A stretch of DNA of 64,000 nucleotides from Myxococcales bacterium (GTDB lineage Bacteria > Myxococcota_A > Polyangia > Haliangiales > Haliangiaceae), in the NCBI GenBank assembly GCA_016720595.1, contig JADKKI010000001.1, positions 631,001-695,000 on the forward strand, given 5' to 3'. The first letter of the stretch is position 1. Each line of letters opens with the position of its first letter. The notes under the pieces were generated by a model. The model did no database searches. It worked only from the letters and a program-made list of their open reading frames with translations, and was not told the origin of the DNA. A program made the position numbers and the translations under genes. Of this stretch, positions 9,227-18,355 are shown in pieces.

Positions 9227-9232
9227 AGCCTA
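9227..9232 (-). promoter_or_regulatory. Candidate -10 element six bases before the DUF1993 start
   Basis: On the minus strand TAGGCT, then six bases, then the ATG at 9220. Part of the TAnnnT-near-start series; implies a leaderless mRNA. Confidence 0.4.
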
Positions 9233-9305
9233 GATCAGTTCCCGGCGACGGTGACGACGCCGGGCGAGGATCCTCACGACTCCCGCGACGGTCAGACGGC
9301 GCCCG

Positions 9306-9746
9306 TCACGCGGTGGCGATGCTCGGCCACCAGTGCCCGGAACGGAACTCGGCGACCAGCTTCAGGAGTGTCGCGGGGTTCCCGACGAGGTCCGAGATCG
9401 CCATCCCGGGGCGAAACCCAGGGAGCCGGCCGGCAGTCGCGGTGACGTCGATGTAGCCGAGGCTCCATCGGGCAAAGCTGCGCTCGGGGACGGTCTGGCG
9501 GAGCAGCATCACCACGTGCCGGTGCCGCGGGTCCACGGCGATCCGACGGTAGAGCGCATCGACCGCCTCCGGGTCCCCTTCGATGACCTGCAAGAAGCTC
9601 CCAGCCTGATGGAGGAGCACGCCGGTCACCCCGAGGCTGGCATTGCGCGTGCGGGCCTGCTCGACCAGCGCCATGAGCGCCGGCCCCGAGACCTGTCCCG
9701 TCGCCAGGCTCACGTAGAGCAGCTGTCGAACCGAGGGGGAGGTCAT
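9306..9746 (-). CDS. BLUF-domain blue-light sensor
   Basis: A 146-residue protein, almost only a BLUF domain, which binds FAD and senses blue light through a hydrogen-bond switch. From the ATG at 9746, the key residues are Tyr11 (LLYVS), Asn35 (RNASLGVTGVLL) and Gln53 (SFLQVIEG). The spacings of 24 and 18 residues equal Y21-N45-Q63 of AppA, so the photochemistry should be intact. The core ends near residue 95 and leaves only a short C-terminal helix pair, with no effector domain, so output must pass to a partner protein. It diverges from the vWA gene over 76 bases. The longer ORF upstream of 9746 would overlap that gene and was not used. Confidence 0.93.
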   Translation of the reverse strand: MTSPSVRQLLYVSLATGQVSGPALMALVEQARTRNASLGVTGVLLHQAGSFLQVIEGDPEAVDALYRRIAVDPRHRHVVMLLRQTVPERSFARWSLGYIDVTATAGRLPGFRPGMAISDLVGNPATLLKLVAEFRSGHWWPSIATA

Positions 9747-9809
9747 ACCCGACGGATCGACCGATCGTTCGAAACGTCGAGGGCGGCCTGGGTTAGCGGC
9801 GCCTCGTGC

Positions 9810-9815
9810 TAGCCT
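9810..9815 (+). promoter_or_regulatory. Candidate -10 element seven bases before the vWA start
   Basis: TAGCCT, seven bases, then the GTG at 9823. No -35 box recognised. Confidence 0.45.
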
Positions 9816-9822
9816 GCGAATC

Positions 9823-11352
9823 GTGCCGATCCCGTCGGAACGTCGCCGCAGCTTCCTCGCGCGCCAGGCCGCGACGATGGCGCTCTCCCACGTCCAGGTC
9901 GACACCCCGATGGCGCTGGTCCGCGCCGCCGCGTGGAGTAACTCGCTGGCGCGGATGGGCGTCTACCTCCCACTGTTCATCATCCACGACATCGGCGTGA
10001 TGCTCTCGATGACCCGCGGCGCTGGCGGGTATGTGATCCGCGCACGCGAGGCCCAGCTCGCCCGGCTCCAGCTGCCGCAGGGCATGAAGCCGCTCCTCGA
10101 CAAGTACCGGCGGCTGCTCGAGAACATCACGCAGTCCGAGGTCACCGAGCGGCTCGCCGGGCTGCGGCTCCGCGACGAGATGGTCGCGGTGCTGCTGTCG
10201 CGGATCCTCGGCGACACGTTCAACCGCTGGCGCGATCGCAGCAAGAGTGCCGGCGCCGAGGCGCTGCCGCTCGATCTCGGCATCCTCGGCGAGATCGACT
10301 ATGCCGATCACTTCAAGGATTTCGACCCGCGCAGCCTGTGGGGCTTCGTGGAGCACATCGACGCGCAGTCGATGCACATCTACACGCAGGTCGAGCTGAT
10401 CGATCTCGACACGGTGCGCCTGCTCGGCCTGTTCAAGGAGGACAGCGCGTCGGGCTCCGAGGCGCTGGGCGGAGCGATCGATCTCGTCGATCTGTTCGCC
10501 GCGCTGGGGTCGCCCGAGGCGAACGACGTCGCGAACTTCTCGCTCGATCTGCTGCCGAGCGTACTCGAGACCCGCCGGTCCACCGGGGCGCAGACGTTCG
10601 CCGTGGATGGCTATGCCTCGATCGAGCGGAAGGGCAACATCGATTCGCTCGTGCTCTCCGAGCTCGCGTACGACCGCGAGATCTTCGAGCAGAAGGTCGT
10701 GGACTCCGAGCTCCTCTACTACGGTCGTGAGAAGTCCCGCGAGGACGAGCGTCGCCTCCAGTACATCCTGATCGATTGCTCGGCCTCGATGCGTGGCCAG
10801 CGTCAGGTGTTCGCGCGCGGCCTCGCGCTCGCGCTGATCAAGAAGCTCACGCTCGAGGGTGACGAGATCTGGGTCCGGTTCTTCGATTCGCGACTCCACG
10901 AGACCATCAAGATCGGCCGGTCGGGCCAGGTCCCGGTGCCGTACTTGCTCAGCTTCCGCAGCGAGCGCGGCCGCAACTACGGCAAGGTGTTTCGCCAGCT
11001 GCTCGTCGAGGTCACCCGGCTTCGCCGCGAGCAGAAGCGCCGGGTCGTGCTCTACACGATCACCCACGGCCAGTGTCACATCGAGCCGGAGCTGATGTCC
11101 TCGCTCAAGCAGCAGGCGTTCCTGTACGGCGTGATCGTGCTGCCCTCGAGCGATCAGCTGCCCGAATTCGTCGGCATGCTCGATCGCCAGCAGATCGTCT
11201 CGGGCGACGTGCTGACCAACCGCGCCGAGCGGCAGCGGAGAGCCCTCGATATCGTCGGTGACGCCACCAAGACCCGCAAGGCGCAGTCGAACGCAGGCGA
11301 GACCTCGCCCACCGACCCGGCGGTCAGCCGCCGGATGAACGTGGTCCGGTGA
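9823..11352 (+). CDS. ViaA-like protein with C-terminal von Willebrand factor A domain
   Basis: A 509-residue soluble protein. The N-terminal 300 residues are helical, and the C-terminal ~180 residues form a vWA domain. Its metal-ion-dependent adhesion site is D318-C-S320-A-S322, preceded by the hydrophobic strand LQYILI. Length and layout match E. coli ViaA (483 residues, vWA at the C-terminus), whose partner is the RavA ATPase. The RavA-like gene at 7068 is separated from it by the receiver gene and the inverted BLUF/DUF1993 pair. The C-terminal 40 residues are a charged tail. The gene is coupled to the next one, whose ATG is one base past the stop. A chaperone-like role with the ATPase is inferred from the pair, not shown. 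Confidence 0.9.
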   Translation: MPIPSERRRSFLARQAATMALSHVQVDTPMALVRAAAWSNSLARMGVYLPLFIIHDIGVMLSMTRGAGGYVIRAREAQLARLQLPQGMKPLLDKYRRLLENITQSEVTERLAGLRLRDEMVAVLLSRILGDTFNRWRDRSKSAGAEALPLDLGILGEIDYADHFKDFDPRSLWGFVEHIDAQSMHIYTQVELIDLDTVRLLGLFKEDSASGSEALGGAIDLVDLFAALGSPEANDVANFSLDLLPSVLETRRSTGAQTFAVDGYASIERKGNIDSLVLSELAYDREIFEQKVVDSELLYYGREKSREDERRLQYILIDCSASMRGQRQVFARGLALALIKKLTLEGDEIWVRFFDSRLHETIKIGRSGQVPVPYLLSFRSERGRNYGKVFRQLLVEVTRLRREQKRRVVLYTITHGQCHIEPELMSSLKQQAFLYGVIVLPSSDQLPEFVGMLDRQQIVSGDVLTNRAERQRRALDIVGDATKTRKAQSNAGETSPTDPAVSRRMNVVR

Positions 11353-11353
11353 C

Positions 11354-13165
11354 ATGGCGCGCCGCACGTTCAACTCGATCGAATCGACGGCCGATCAGGC
11401 GGAGGCGCTGGTCCAGCAGGGGCGCTGGGGCGATGCCGAGCGTCACTATCGCGAGCTGATCGGCCAGACCCACGTCATCAACTACGAGTACGACGACTGG
11501 TTGCGCCGCCTCGGCGAGATCTATCGCCACCTCGGCCGCCAGCGCGAGGCCTCGTTCGTCTACCTGTACCTCCACTACTTCGACATGGCGCGCGGCCAGC
11601 TGGTCGCCGACGAGCACCTCGGCCTGCGCGCTCGGCTCGCGGAGATCGAGAAGAAGTGGACCGAGGCGGCGCAGCTCTACCAGCAGGCGAAGCTGCCGGT
11701 CCATGCAGCGGTCTCGTTCGAGCGCGCGAAGCAGTTCACCGAGGCCACGGCGGCCTGGAAGGCACTGGTGCACTCCGCGGGCCTCGGGCAACGGCCCTAC
11801 GAGGCCGCGCTGATCCACTTCAACTATGGCCTCGCGGCGGTCCGCCTCGAGGCGGGCTCCTCGGAAGCGCGGCGGGCGCTGATCGAGAGCCAGCGCAAGC
11901 TCGAGCAGGTGGCCGATGACTTCGAGCAGGCGGGTGAGCTCGAGCGCGCGTTCGATTGCTTCCAGATCCTCCTGAAGCTCGGCAAGGAGAGCGCGCAGTT
12001 CGAGAACCTCGCGGAGGGCTACGTCAACTGCATCCGCGTGCTCCGCGACGACAACCTCAAGTTCTACGTGCTCCAGTACTACGAGGACTTCATCAAGCTC
12101 GCGCTCGAGAGGTCCGAGCTGCACGCGGCTGCCACGCTCTACCAGGAGGCGGCCGCGTTCGCCGCACGCGCGGGGCTGCCCTACGATCGGCACTACCAGC
12201 ACAAGAGCGCGCTGACCTGGATGCGCTGCGCTGAGCGGTTCACCGAGACCGGTGTGCCCGTGCAGATGACGGAGAACGCCCTGCTCGCCGCCGCGTCGCA
12301 GCACTCCGCCGTCGGGGACTATCCGGCGGTGCGCGAGTGCTTCGAGAAGCTCGCCGGCCTCGAGCTGCCCGATCGCGCGAAGAAGCGGTTCTCCACGATC
12401 GCGGCCCGCTACAAGGGGCTCGCCGCGCCTCCGGTGGAGCTCCCCGGGCTGCCGGACTATCTCAAGCAGCAGCACGCGTACGCGGACATCTGGTTCGTCG
12501 ATCTCCTCGAGTGGGAGATGGATGGCGATCCCTATGCCGTCGCGGCCTCGATCGTCGGTGACCTGCGCTATCCGAACGGCATCCGCCGCCGCGCGCTCGT
12601 GGTGCTGCTCACGCTCGCCGATGCGCAGACCCGCAAGCAGGAGGGCGACACCGAGACGCTCGTCCACGTCGCGGAGCTGCTCGGCGAGCTGCAATCGTAT
12701 GCGGCGCTCTCTCCGCTCGAGAAGCTGTTCGCCGCTCAGGATCCCGTGATCCGCCGGGCCGCCGTCCGCGCGCTGCGGTTCCTGTACTTCAAGCGCTCGT
12801 TCGTGATCGTGCGCAAGGCGCTCGCGGATCCGGATGCCCAGGTCCGCGAGGCGGCGCTGGTCGCGATCGGCGGGCTGCACTTCCCGCATGCCTTCAACCC
12901 GCTCGCGCGGATCTATCGCGAGAGTGCCGATCCGCGGGTGCGAACCTCGGCGCTGCAATCGATCGGCAAGATCCAGACCGTGGAGGCCGGCGAGTTCCTC
13001 GTCATGGTGCTCCGGCAGGAGACCGGCAACCTGCGCGAGGCGGCGTACCAATCGCTCGCCCAGATGGACAACGCCGACGTGCTCCCGATCCTGCGGCAGC
13101 ACCACGAGATCGAGACCAACCCACAGGTCCGCGAGACCCTCGGGGAGCTGCTGCGCCGGCACTGA
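11354..13165 (+). CDS. TPR and HEAT-repeat scaffold protein
   Basis: A 603-residue all-helical protein. The first ~400 residues show TPR-like units (EALVQQGRWGDAERHYRELIG, AAQLYQQAKLPVHAAVSFERAKQF), and the last ~130 show HEAT repeats (DPVIRRAAVRALRFL, DPDAQVREAALVAIGG, DPRVRTSALQSIGKI, NLREAAYQSLAQM). It has no signal peptide and no catalytic motif. It starts one base after the vWA stop, so translation is coupled and a physical complex with the vWA protein is likely. HEAT/TPR proteins usually act as scaffolds for multi-subunit machines. Confidence 0.88.
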   Translation: MARRTFNSIESTADQAEALVQQGRWGDAERHYRELIGQTHVINYEYDDWLRRLGEIYRHLGRQREASFVYLYLHYFDMARGQLVADEHLGLRARLAEIEKKWTEAAQLYQQAKLPVHAAVSFERAKQFTEATAAWKALVHSAGLGQRPYEAALIHFNYGLAAVRLEAGSSEARRALIESQRKLEQVADDFEQAGELERAFDCFQILLKLGKESAQFENLAEGYVNCIRVLRDDNLKFYVLQYYEDFIKLALERSELHAAATLYQEAAAFAARAGLPYDRHYQHKSALTWMRCAERFTETGVPVQMTENALLAAASQHSAVGDYPAVRECFEKLAGLELPDRAKKRFSTIAARYKGLAAPPVELPGLPDYLKQQHAYADIWFVDLLEWEMDGDPYAVAASIVGDLRYPNGIRRRALVVLLTLADAQTRKQEGDTETLVHVAELLGELQSYAALSPLEKLFAAQDPVIRRAAVRALRFLYFKRSFVIVRKALADPDAQVREAALVAIGGLHFPHAFNPLARIYRESADPRVRTSALQSIGKIQTVEAGEFLVMVLRQETGNLREAAYQSLAQMDNADVLPILRQHHEIETNPQVRETLGELLRRH

Positions 13166-13168
13166 TGG

Positions 13169-13174
13169 TATCGT
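13169..13174 (+). promoter_or_regulatory. Candidate -10 element six bases before a lipoprotein start
   Basis: TATCGT, six bases, then the ATG at 13181. It lies in the 15-base gap after the scaffold gene, so this gene may have its own leaderless transcript. Confidence 0.45.
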
Positions 13175-13180
13175 CCTCGC

Positions 13181-14101
13181 ATGAGGGCTTCGATCATCTG
13201 CGCGTTGTCGTTCGGTGCGCTGCTCGCCGGCTGTGACTCCAAGGCCACCGCCTCGGACCCGCAGAGCGCGGCGCCGCGGCCCGAGCAGAAGTCCAAGGAG
13301 TACGAGAGCTGCGGTGCGAGCATGCACTGCGCCGACGAGCTCCGGTGCTTCGACCACACGTGCCGCCGGATGGCGCGGTCGACGGTGGGTGACTACTACG
13401 CGGCGCTGGGCGCGCAGGCCAAAGGGCGCGGCGAGGCCGAGGCGGCGATCGCGGCCTACGCGTCGGCCCTCGGTCACTACGACTCCGAGAAGGTGCCGCT
13501 GCCTCCCGACGTCGACTGCGCGTACGGCGCGGCGCTCGCGGCGGCGCGCTCGAACAAGGATCACGCCGAGCTCGGCGCGCGGGTCCTGCATCGCTGCCTG
13601 CTCGCGGTCCCGGCGGCGAGCTCGCTCCGCGAGAAGGCGCTGACCTCGCTCGCCACCCTCCAGGAGGTGGGTCTCGATCCGCTGCTGCTCGGTGGCGCGA
13701 AGGTCGCGGACCTCTACCTGACCAAGGGGCCGGTGAAGCCCGCGACCGACAAGCTCGCGGTGACCGTGACCGCGGTCCCGCAGCCCACCAAGACGTTCGC
13801 CGCGATGACCGAGGCGCTCACCGCCCAGCGGACGGCGCTGGTCAGCTGCTGGGAGGCGTACAACAGCGCGAGCAAGAAGGACGCGATGGCGGTGACCATC
13901 GGCGTGCGCTCCGGCTACGCGGCCTCGGAGTACGACGACGAGACCGGTGCGTGGATCTTGAAGCTCGAGGCCGCGACGGCGACCGCCGGGACCCCGGAGC
14001 AGGCGGCCGATGCCTGCGTTCGCCAGATCCTCGAGCCGGCCCTCAAGGGGGCCAAGCTCGCGGAAGCCTTCAACTCCAAGGTCACGGTCACCGTCAAGTA
14101 G
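13181..14101 (+). CDS. Lipoprotein with Cys-rich knot and repeat helices
   Basis: A 306-residue lipoprotein; its signal ends LLAGC (cysteine at about residue 18). A small disulphide-type segment follows (CGASMHCADELRCFDHTC, residues ~46-64), the kind seen in myxobacterial secreted proteins. Next come helical, TPR-like repeats (AEAAIAAYASALGHYDSEK; ELGARVLHRCLLAVPAASSL), and then a C-terminal beta-rich domain around AVTIGVRSGYAASEYDDETGAW. That last domain resembles the AgmX/PglI-type region that counts conserved Cys in myxobacterial lipoproteins, but this is weak. Function unknown. Confidence 0.8.
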   Translation: MRASIICALSFGALLAGCDSKATASDPQSAAPRPEQKSKEYESCGASMHCADELRCFDHTCRRMARSTVGDYYAALGAQAKGRGEAEAAIAAYASALGHYDSEKVPLPPDVDCAYGAALAAARSNKDHAELGARVLHRCLLAVPAASSLREKALTSLATLQEVGLDPLLLGGAKVADLYLTKGPVKPATDKLAVTVTAVPQPTKTFAAMTEALTAQRTALVSCWEAYNSASKKDAMAVTIGVRSGYAASEYDDETGAWILKLEAATATAGTPEQAADACVRQILEPALKGAKLAEAFNSKVTVTVK

Positions 14102-14127
14102 TCGTCGTCAGGGTGGCCCGATCGTGG

Positions 14128-14133
14128 TAGCTA
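14128..14133 (+). promoter_or_regulatory. Candidate -10-like hexamer before rlmN
   Basis: TAGCTA, eight bases, then GTG 14142. The identical hexamer precedes the protease gene at 50712 by six bases. It is used here as the reason to prefer GTG 14142 over GTG 14124. Confidence 0.3.
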
Positions 14134-14141
14134 CGGGCCCC

Positions 14142-15260
14142 GTGCCTGGACCTGCCCCTGCTTCGCCGCCCGATCTCCGGGCGATGACCCTCGCCGACGC
14201 CGAGGCGTTCGCGGTGGCGCAGCGCTGGCCGCGGTTCCGCGGCGAGCAGGTGTGGCGCTGGGTCCACGACAAGGGCGCGCGCACGTTCGACGAGATGACG
14301 AACCTGTCTCCGAAGACCCGCTCGGACATGGCGGAGCGCGCCGTGATCGGCGGCCTCACGCTCGCCGAGGTGCAGACCTCGAAGGATGGGACCCGCAAGC
14401 TGTGGATGACCACCCACGATGGGGCGTCGATCGAGAGCGTGCTGATTCCGATGGGCGAGCACGTCACGCAGTGCATCTCGTCCCAGGTCGGCTGCGCGGT
14501 CGACTGTCAGTTCTGTGCGACTGCGAAGCTCGGCCTCAAGCGCAACCTCGATGCCGGCGAGATCGTCGATCAGGTGTACCTCGGCCGCCGGCTCCTCGCC
14601 GAGGTCGAGCCCGCGGCGCGGATCCAGAACATCGTCTACATGGGGATGGGCGAGCCGCTGCACAACTACGACAACCTGATCACGTCGCTGCGGATCCTGA
14701 CCGATGACAAGGGCGCGAAGCTCGCGTCGCGCCGGATCACGGTCTCGACCTCGGGCCTGGTGCCCAAGCTCGAGCGGCTCGGGAACGAGACCGTGCGCCC
14801 GAACCTCGCGGTCTCGCTGAACGCGCCCAACGATGCGATCCGCGATCAGATCATGCCGATCAACCGCAAGTGGAACATCGGCAAGCTCCTCGCCGCCCTG
14901 AAGGCGTACCCGCTCGAGCAGCGGCGCCGGATCACGTTCGAGTACGTGCTCCTCGCTGGCGTCAACGACTCGATCGCCGATGCCGGACAGCTCGCGAAGC
15001 TGCTCCGCGGCTTCAAGTGCAAGGTCAACATCATCCCGTACAACCCGCACCCGGAGGCCGAGTACCAGCGGCCCGCACCCCAGGTGATCGCGGCGTTCCA
15101 GAACGAGTGCAAACGGCTGGGGATGTCGACCTACCTGCGGATCCCCAAGGGGGACGACATCGACGCGGCGTGCGGGCAGCTCGCCAATCGCTCGAACGGC
15201 TCCCCGGTGGTTCCGCTGCGGATCCGCAAGGGTCCGCCGCCACCGCCACCCGTCGAGTAG
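14142..15260 (+). CDS. rlmN: 23S rRNA (adenine2503-C2) / tRNA (adenine37-C2) methyltransferase RlmN
   Basis: Radical-SAM methyltransferase that adds a C2 methyl to A2503 of 23S rRNA and A37 of some tRNAs. The radical-SAM cluster motif is CAVDCQFC (C-x3-C-x2-C), preceded by the family block EHVTQCISSQVG. MGMGEPLHNYDN and VSTSGLVPKL are family signatures. The methyl-carrying C-terminal cysteine is probably the one in CGQLANRS. The N-terminal DLRAMTLADAEAF and QVWRWVHDKG fit the RlmN accessory domain. About 372 residues with a Pro-rich tail. The start is not certain: GTG 14124 is in frame and has GGGTGG upstream. Confidence 0.97.
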   Translation: MPGPAPASPPDLRAMTLADAEAFAVAQRWPRFRGEQVWRWVHDKGARTFDEMTNLSPKTRSDMAERAVIGGLTLAEVQTSKDGTRKLWMTTHDGASIESVLIPMGEHVTQCISSQVGCAVDCQFCATAKLGLKRNLDAGEIVDQVYLGRRLLAEVEPAARIQNIVYMGMGEPLHNYDNLITSLRILTDDKGAKLASRRITVSTSGLVPKLERLGNETVRPNLAVSLNAPNDAIRDQIMPINRKWNIGKLLAALKAYPLEQRRRITFEYVLLAGVNDSIADAGQLAKLLRGFKCKVNIIPYNPHPEAEYQRPAPQVIAAFQNECKRLGMSTYLRIPKGDDIDAACGQLANRSNGSPVVPLRIRKGPPPPPPVE

Positions 15261-15266
15261 TACGAT
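15261..15266 (+). promoter_or_regulatory. Candidate -10 element eight bases before a membrane-protein start
   Basis: TACGAT directly after the rlmN stop codon, eight bases, then GTG 15275. Confidence 0.4.
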
Positions 15267-15274
15267 CTGGGCCG

Positions 15275-17062
15275 GTGAGCGCCCCGGCCGCAGAGCCTGT
15301 TCAAGAGGAGCCGCGTCGGTTCCTGCTGCGTCCCGCGGGCGTGTTGACGCAGCTGTGCTCGGCTGGCTGCTTGCTGCTGGGCACGATCGCGTTCGTGCTG
15401 GTGCAGCAGAACAAGAGTGGCGGGGCGGGGATGGTGATCGCCTGGGCGGCCGGAGCGATGGCGGGCCTCGTGTTCGGTGGCCTCATGGCGCGCGGCGGCC
15501 TGGTCAGCTTGTTCGTCAGCGCCGCTCTCGATGCCACGTTCGGGATCATCCTCCTCGTGATCGACTACCCCACGGTGCGCAAGCTCCTCCGGGTCCTCCC
15601 GGACTCGGACGTCGAGATGATCGCGGACATCCTGGTGGTCGCCGCGGTGGTGATGGTGTCGACGGCCGCGCTGTGCCTGCTCTCGATCGGTCAGGCGCGA
15701 CGCTATGCGCGTGCGTTCGACGAGGCGGTCGCGGCGGCCTCGCTGAGCGACGCCTCGATGGCGCAGTCGTTCAACGCGATGCGCACGGCGCCCCCGATGG
15801 GCCCGGCCGCGGCACACGCAGATGATCGCCCGACCAACCCGATGGCGCCGATCATCCCGACCGCAGCATCGACCAACCGCGGCTGGACCCCGCACAAGGC
15901 GAGTGGGCACACGACGATGATGATCATCCGCCCGCCGGCCGAGGAGGCTCGGTCGCGGCGTCGGATCTACATCGCGCTCGGCGGCTTCGCGATCGGCGTG
16001 GGGGCCGGCATGGGGGTGCTGGTGTCCTCGGGCGGGAACAAGGCCACGCGTGACGGCACGGGCGGCTCCGGATCGGCGATCGTGTCGACCTCGGGGTCGG
16101 GATCGACCTCGACGTCGGGCTCCGGCTCGCCCGCGACGTCGGGCTCGGACTCGACCTCCGGCTCTGCTGGCCCGGTGGTGGTCACGACGACGGGCAGTGG
16201 GGGCAGCGCGGGGAGCGGGGGCAGCGCGGCAGTCGCGCCGACACCGGCGATCCCGGTCCGGTCGCTGATCTCCCAGCAGCGCGAGGCGATCGCGAAGGGG
16301 GATGCGAAGGCGTACGCGAGCACCCTGTCGCCCACCGCCTTCGCGTTCGGCATCGACGGTGATGATGTGGTTGAGGGCCGCGTGGCGATCGAGGAGATGC
16401 TGGTCAAGCACATCGGCGATGCGCCCCCCGGTGGGTTCACGGTGGAGTCGAAGTTCCTCGCGGTCGGTGGAGAAGGGGACCACGCGTGGACCGCCGAGGA
16501 TGTGGAGCTCTCTGGCTCGGGCATCGCCGCGCGCCACATCACGATCACGCAGCTCGCCCGGTTCGCCGACGGGAAGTGGAGCGTACAGGCGCTCCACTGG
16601 GGCCGCCCCGTCGGAGATGCCACCGCCGAGCGGATGGCGATCCTCGGGACCTTGCCGCGTGCGGCGCCGATCCCGAACCGCCACGACGGTAGCGCCGAGC
16701 TCGACAAGGCTGTGCGCGTCGCGTTTGCCTCCCGCCGTGGCTTCGCCGATGCGCGCAGCGAGCGCGAGGACGGCTTCAACTTCGGCAGCGGTCCCGGCGA
16801 GCGCGTGGTCGGTGGGGCGGCGATCAAGAAGCTGTTCGGCCGCCTCCGCTCCGAGCTCAAGCTCGAGGGCGGTGCGCGCGTGGCCGAGTCCAGCCCGACG
16901 GTGGGCTGGGCGGCGGTCAACGTCGTCTACACCCAGAAGGGGCAGGCGGCGACCGACGTGTCACAGACGTTCCGCGTCCTCGCGGTGATGGTCCGCGAGG
17001 GCGACGCCTGGAAGATCGTGCAGACCCACTTCTCGAACGCGGGCCCGGTCCGCTGGAGTTAG
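15275..17062 (+). CDS. Membrane protein with two SnoaL/NTF2-like domains
   Basis: A 595-residue protein. About four transmembrane helices lie in the first 140 residues ([77 protein letters not shown]), then a Pro/Met linker, a further helix ([20 protein letters not shown]) and a long Gly/Ser/Thr repeat linker. The C-terminal 300 residues hold two copies of an NTF2-like cone fold, each starting with a helix and ending in a strand pair ([19 protein letters not shown]...; [18 protein letters not shown]...). SnoaL-like domains bind small hydrophobic ligands or act as protein modules. Convergent with ndk; the two stop codons overlap. Confidence 0.82.
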   Translation: MSAPAAEPVQEEPRRFLLRPAGVLTQLCSAGCLLLGTIAFVLVQQNKSGGAGMVIAWAAGAMAGLVFGGLMARGGLVSLFVSAALDATFGIILLVIDYPTVRKLLRVLPDSDVEMIADILVVAAVVMVSTAALCLLSIGQARRYARAFDEAVAAASLSDASMAQSFNAMRTAPPMGPAAAHADDRPTNPMAPIIPTAASTNRGWTPHKASGHTTMMIIRPPAEEARSRRRIYIALGGFAIGVGAGMGVLVSSGGNKATRDGTGGSGSAIVSTSGSGSTSTSGSGSPATSGSDSTSGSAGPVVVTTTGSGGSAGSGGSAAVAPTPAIPVRSLISQQREAIAKGDAKAYASTLSPTAFAFGIDGDDVVEGRVAIEEMLVKHIGDAPPGGFTVESKFLAVGGEGDHAWTAEDVELSGSGIAARHITITQLARFADGKWSVQALHWGRPVGDATAERMAILGTLPRAAPIPNRHDGSAELDKAVRVAFASRRGFADARSEREDGFNFGSGPGERVVGGAAIKKLFGRLRSELKLEGGARVAESSPTVGWAAVNVVYTQKGQAATDVSQTFRVLAVMVREGDAWKIVQTHFSNAGPVRWS

Positions 17063-17490
17063 CGGGCGAGCGAAGCGAGCTCGGCGGTCGAGAAGAAGAA
17101 CGCGATCTCCTCCTTGGCCGTCTCGGGCGCATCCGAGCCGTGGACGGCGTTGCGCTCGATGTTGGTGGCGAACTCCTTGCGGATCGTGCCGGCGTCGGCC
17201 TTCTCCGGGTTGGTCGCGCCCATCACCTGGCGGTTCTTGGCGACCGCGCCCTCACCCTCGAGCACCTGCACGATCACCGGACCCTCGGTCATGAACTTCA
17301 CGAGGTCGCCGTAGAACGGGCGCTCCTTGTGGACGGCGTAGAACGCCTTGGCCTGGGTCTCGGTCAGGCGCACCATCTTGGACGCGAGGATGCGGAGACC
17401 CGCGGCCTCCAGCTTCGCGGTGATGCCGCCGATCTTGTTGAGGGCAACAGCGTCGGGCTTGATGATCGAAAACGTGCGCTCGAGGGCCAT
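17059..17490 (-). CDS. ndk: Nucleoside diphosphate kinase
   Basis: A 143-residue Ndk that transfers the gamma-phosphate between nucleoside triphosphates and diphosphates through a phosphohistidine. Active-site block NAVHGSD is intact, as are [13 protein letters not shown] at the N-terminus and the [12 protein letters not shown]-terminal strand. The start at 17490 is set by an AAGGAG Shine-Dalgarno six bases before the ATG, one of the few clear ones in the window. The 271 bases up to 17761 hold no gene I can support. The stop overlaps the convergent neighbour by four bases. Confidence 0.97.
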   Translation of the reverse strand: MALERTFSIIKPDAVALNKIGGITAKLEAAGLRILASKMVRLTETQAKAFYAVHKERPFYGDLVKFMTEGPVIVQVLEGEGAVAKNRQVMGATNPEKADAGTIRKEFATNIERNAVHGSDAPETAKEEIAFFFSTAELASLAR

Positions 17491-17761
17491 GGGGAACTCC
17501 TTGGAAAGTGCGCGGAAACTAGACGATGTGGTGGGGCGATGCAACGCGGCGCGAGGGGCCAATGCGCACCCTGACCACACCTCGCAGCAGCTGGCTGACA
17601 TCACAGGGCGTCATGGGGTAGCGCGCGTGAGGGGCTGCGATGGGCACAGCTGGTGGACCAGGTCCCGGGCGCGAGCTGGCTCCTCGAGTGGCCAGCCGAG
17701 CGGTCCCGCGAGCTTGGCGCGATCGCGCGCTGGTCCGCAGGTTGCTGAGTGGGTCTTCACC

Positions 17762-18349
17762 ATGAAGCTTCTCACCGGCCTCCTCTTCGCCTCCCTCGCG
17801 GCATGTGCCACGAACGAAGGTTCCTCGTCGTCCTCACTGACCCAGGAGCCGGGAAACTGCGGCTCGATCGAGACGCATGTCATCGGCATCTACAAGGGCT
17901 TCCACGACAGCGCCACCGTCCACGTCACCCGCCCCGGCAAGCAGGCGCTTGTCCTATCTGCGCACGACGCTACGCGGTGGACGGTGACCACCGGCCCGGG
18001 CGTCGAGCTGGAGGCGATCTATGCGGTCGGGATCTACGCACAGCACGTCTCCGCGCCCGCGGGCGTCCGGGTCGTGGCCGACAGCCGCGAGGAGGCCGGG
18101 CCCTACGCCTGCGGCTACACCTATCCGCAGGCCGGCACCGACTGCAACACCGACAACCTGCTCAAGCTCGTCGAGAAGAAGGTCCACCCGCCGACCAGCT
18201 TCCACGGCTGCTACCAGGGCTCGATCTGGTCGATCGGCGAGGACCTGACCGTCACCGGCAACTGCAACTCCGACGCGGGCCCCGCGCAGACCGACATGGT
18301 TCAGGGCTGCGACGGCGAGGACAGCTGCGGCGGCCCGATCCTGCTGTAG
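17762..18349 (+). CDS. Secreted lipoprotein, Cys-containing, unknown function
   Basis: A 195-residue protein. Its signal [15 protein letters not shown] ends in a lipobox with the cysteine at residue 15, followed by a Ser-rich stretch. The mature region is beta-rich ([54 protein letters not shown]) and contains about eight cysteines, e.g. [14 protein letters not shown] and GNCNSDAG, suggesting disulphides. It is an isolated gene convergent with sucD. Nothing identifies a family. Confidence 0.75.
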   Translation: MKLLTGLLFASLAACATNEGSSSSSLTQEPGNCGSIETHVIGIYKGFHDSATVHVTRPGKQALVLSAHDATRWTVTTGPGVELEAIYAVGIYAQHVSAPAGVRVVADSREEAGPYACGYTYPQAGTDCNTDNLLKLVEKKVHPPTSFHGCYQGSIWSIGEDLTVTGNCNSDAGPAQTDMVQGCDGEDSCGGPILL

Positions 18350-18355
18350 GACCTG

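Noticed and set aside
11324..13591. 755-residue open frame opposite the TPR/HEAT gene
   Set aside because: Leu/Arg/Glu-rich antisense product with no motif; the plus-strand gene has repeats and coupling.
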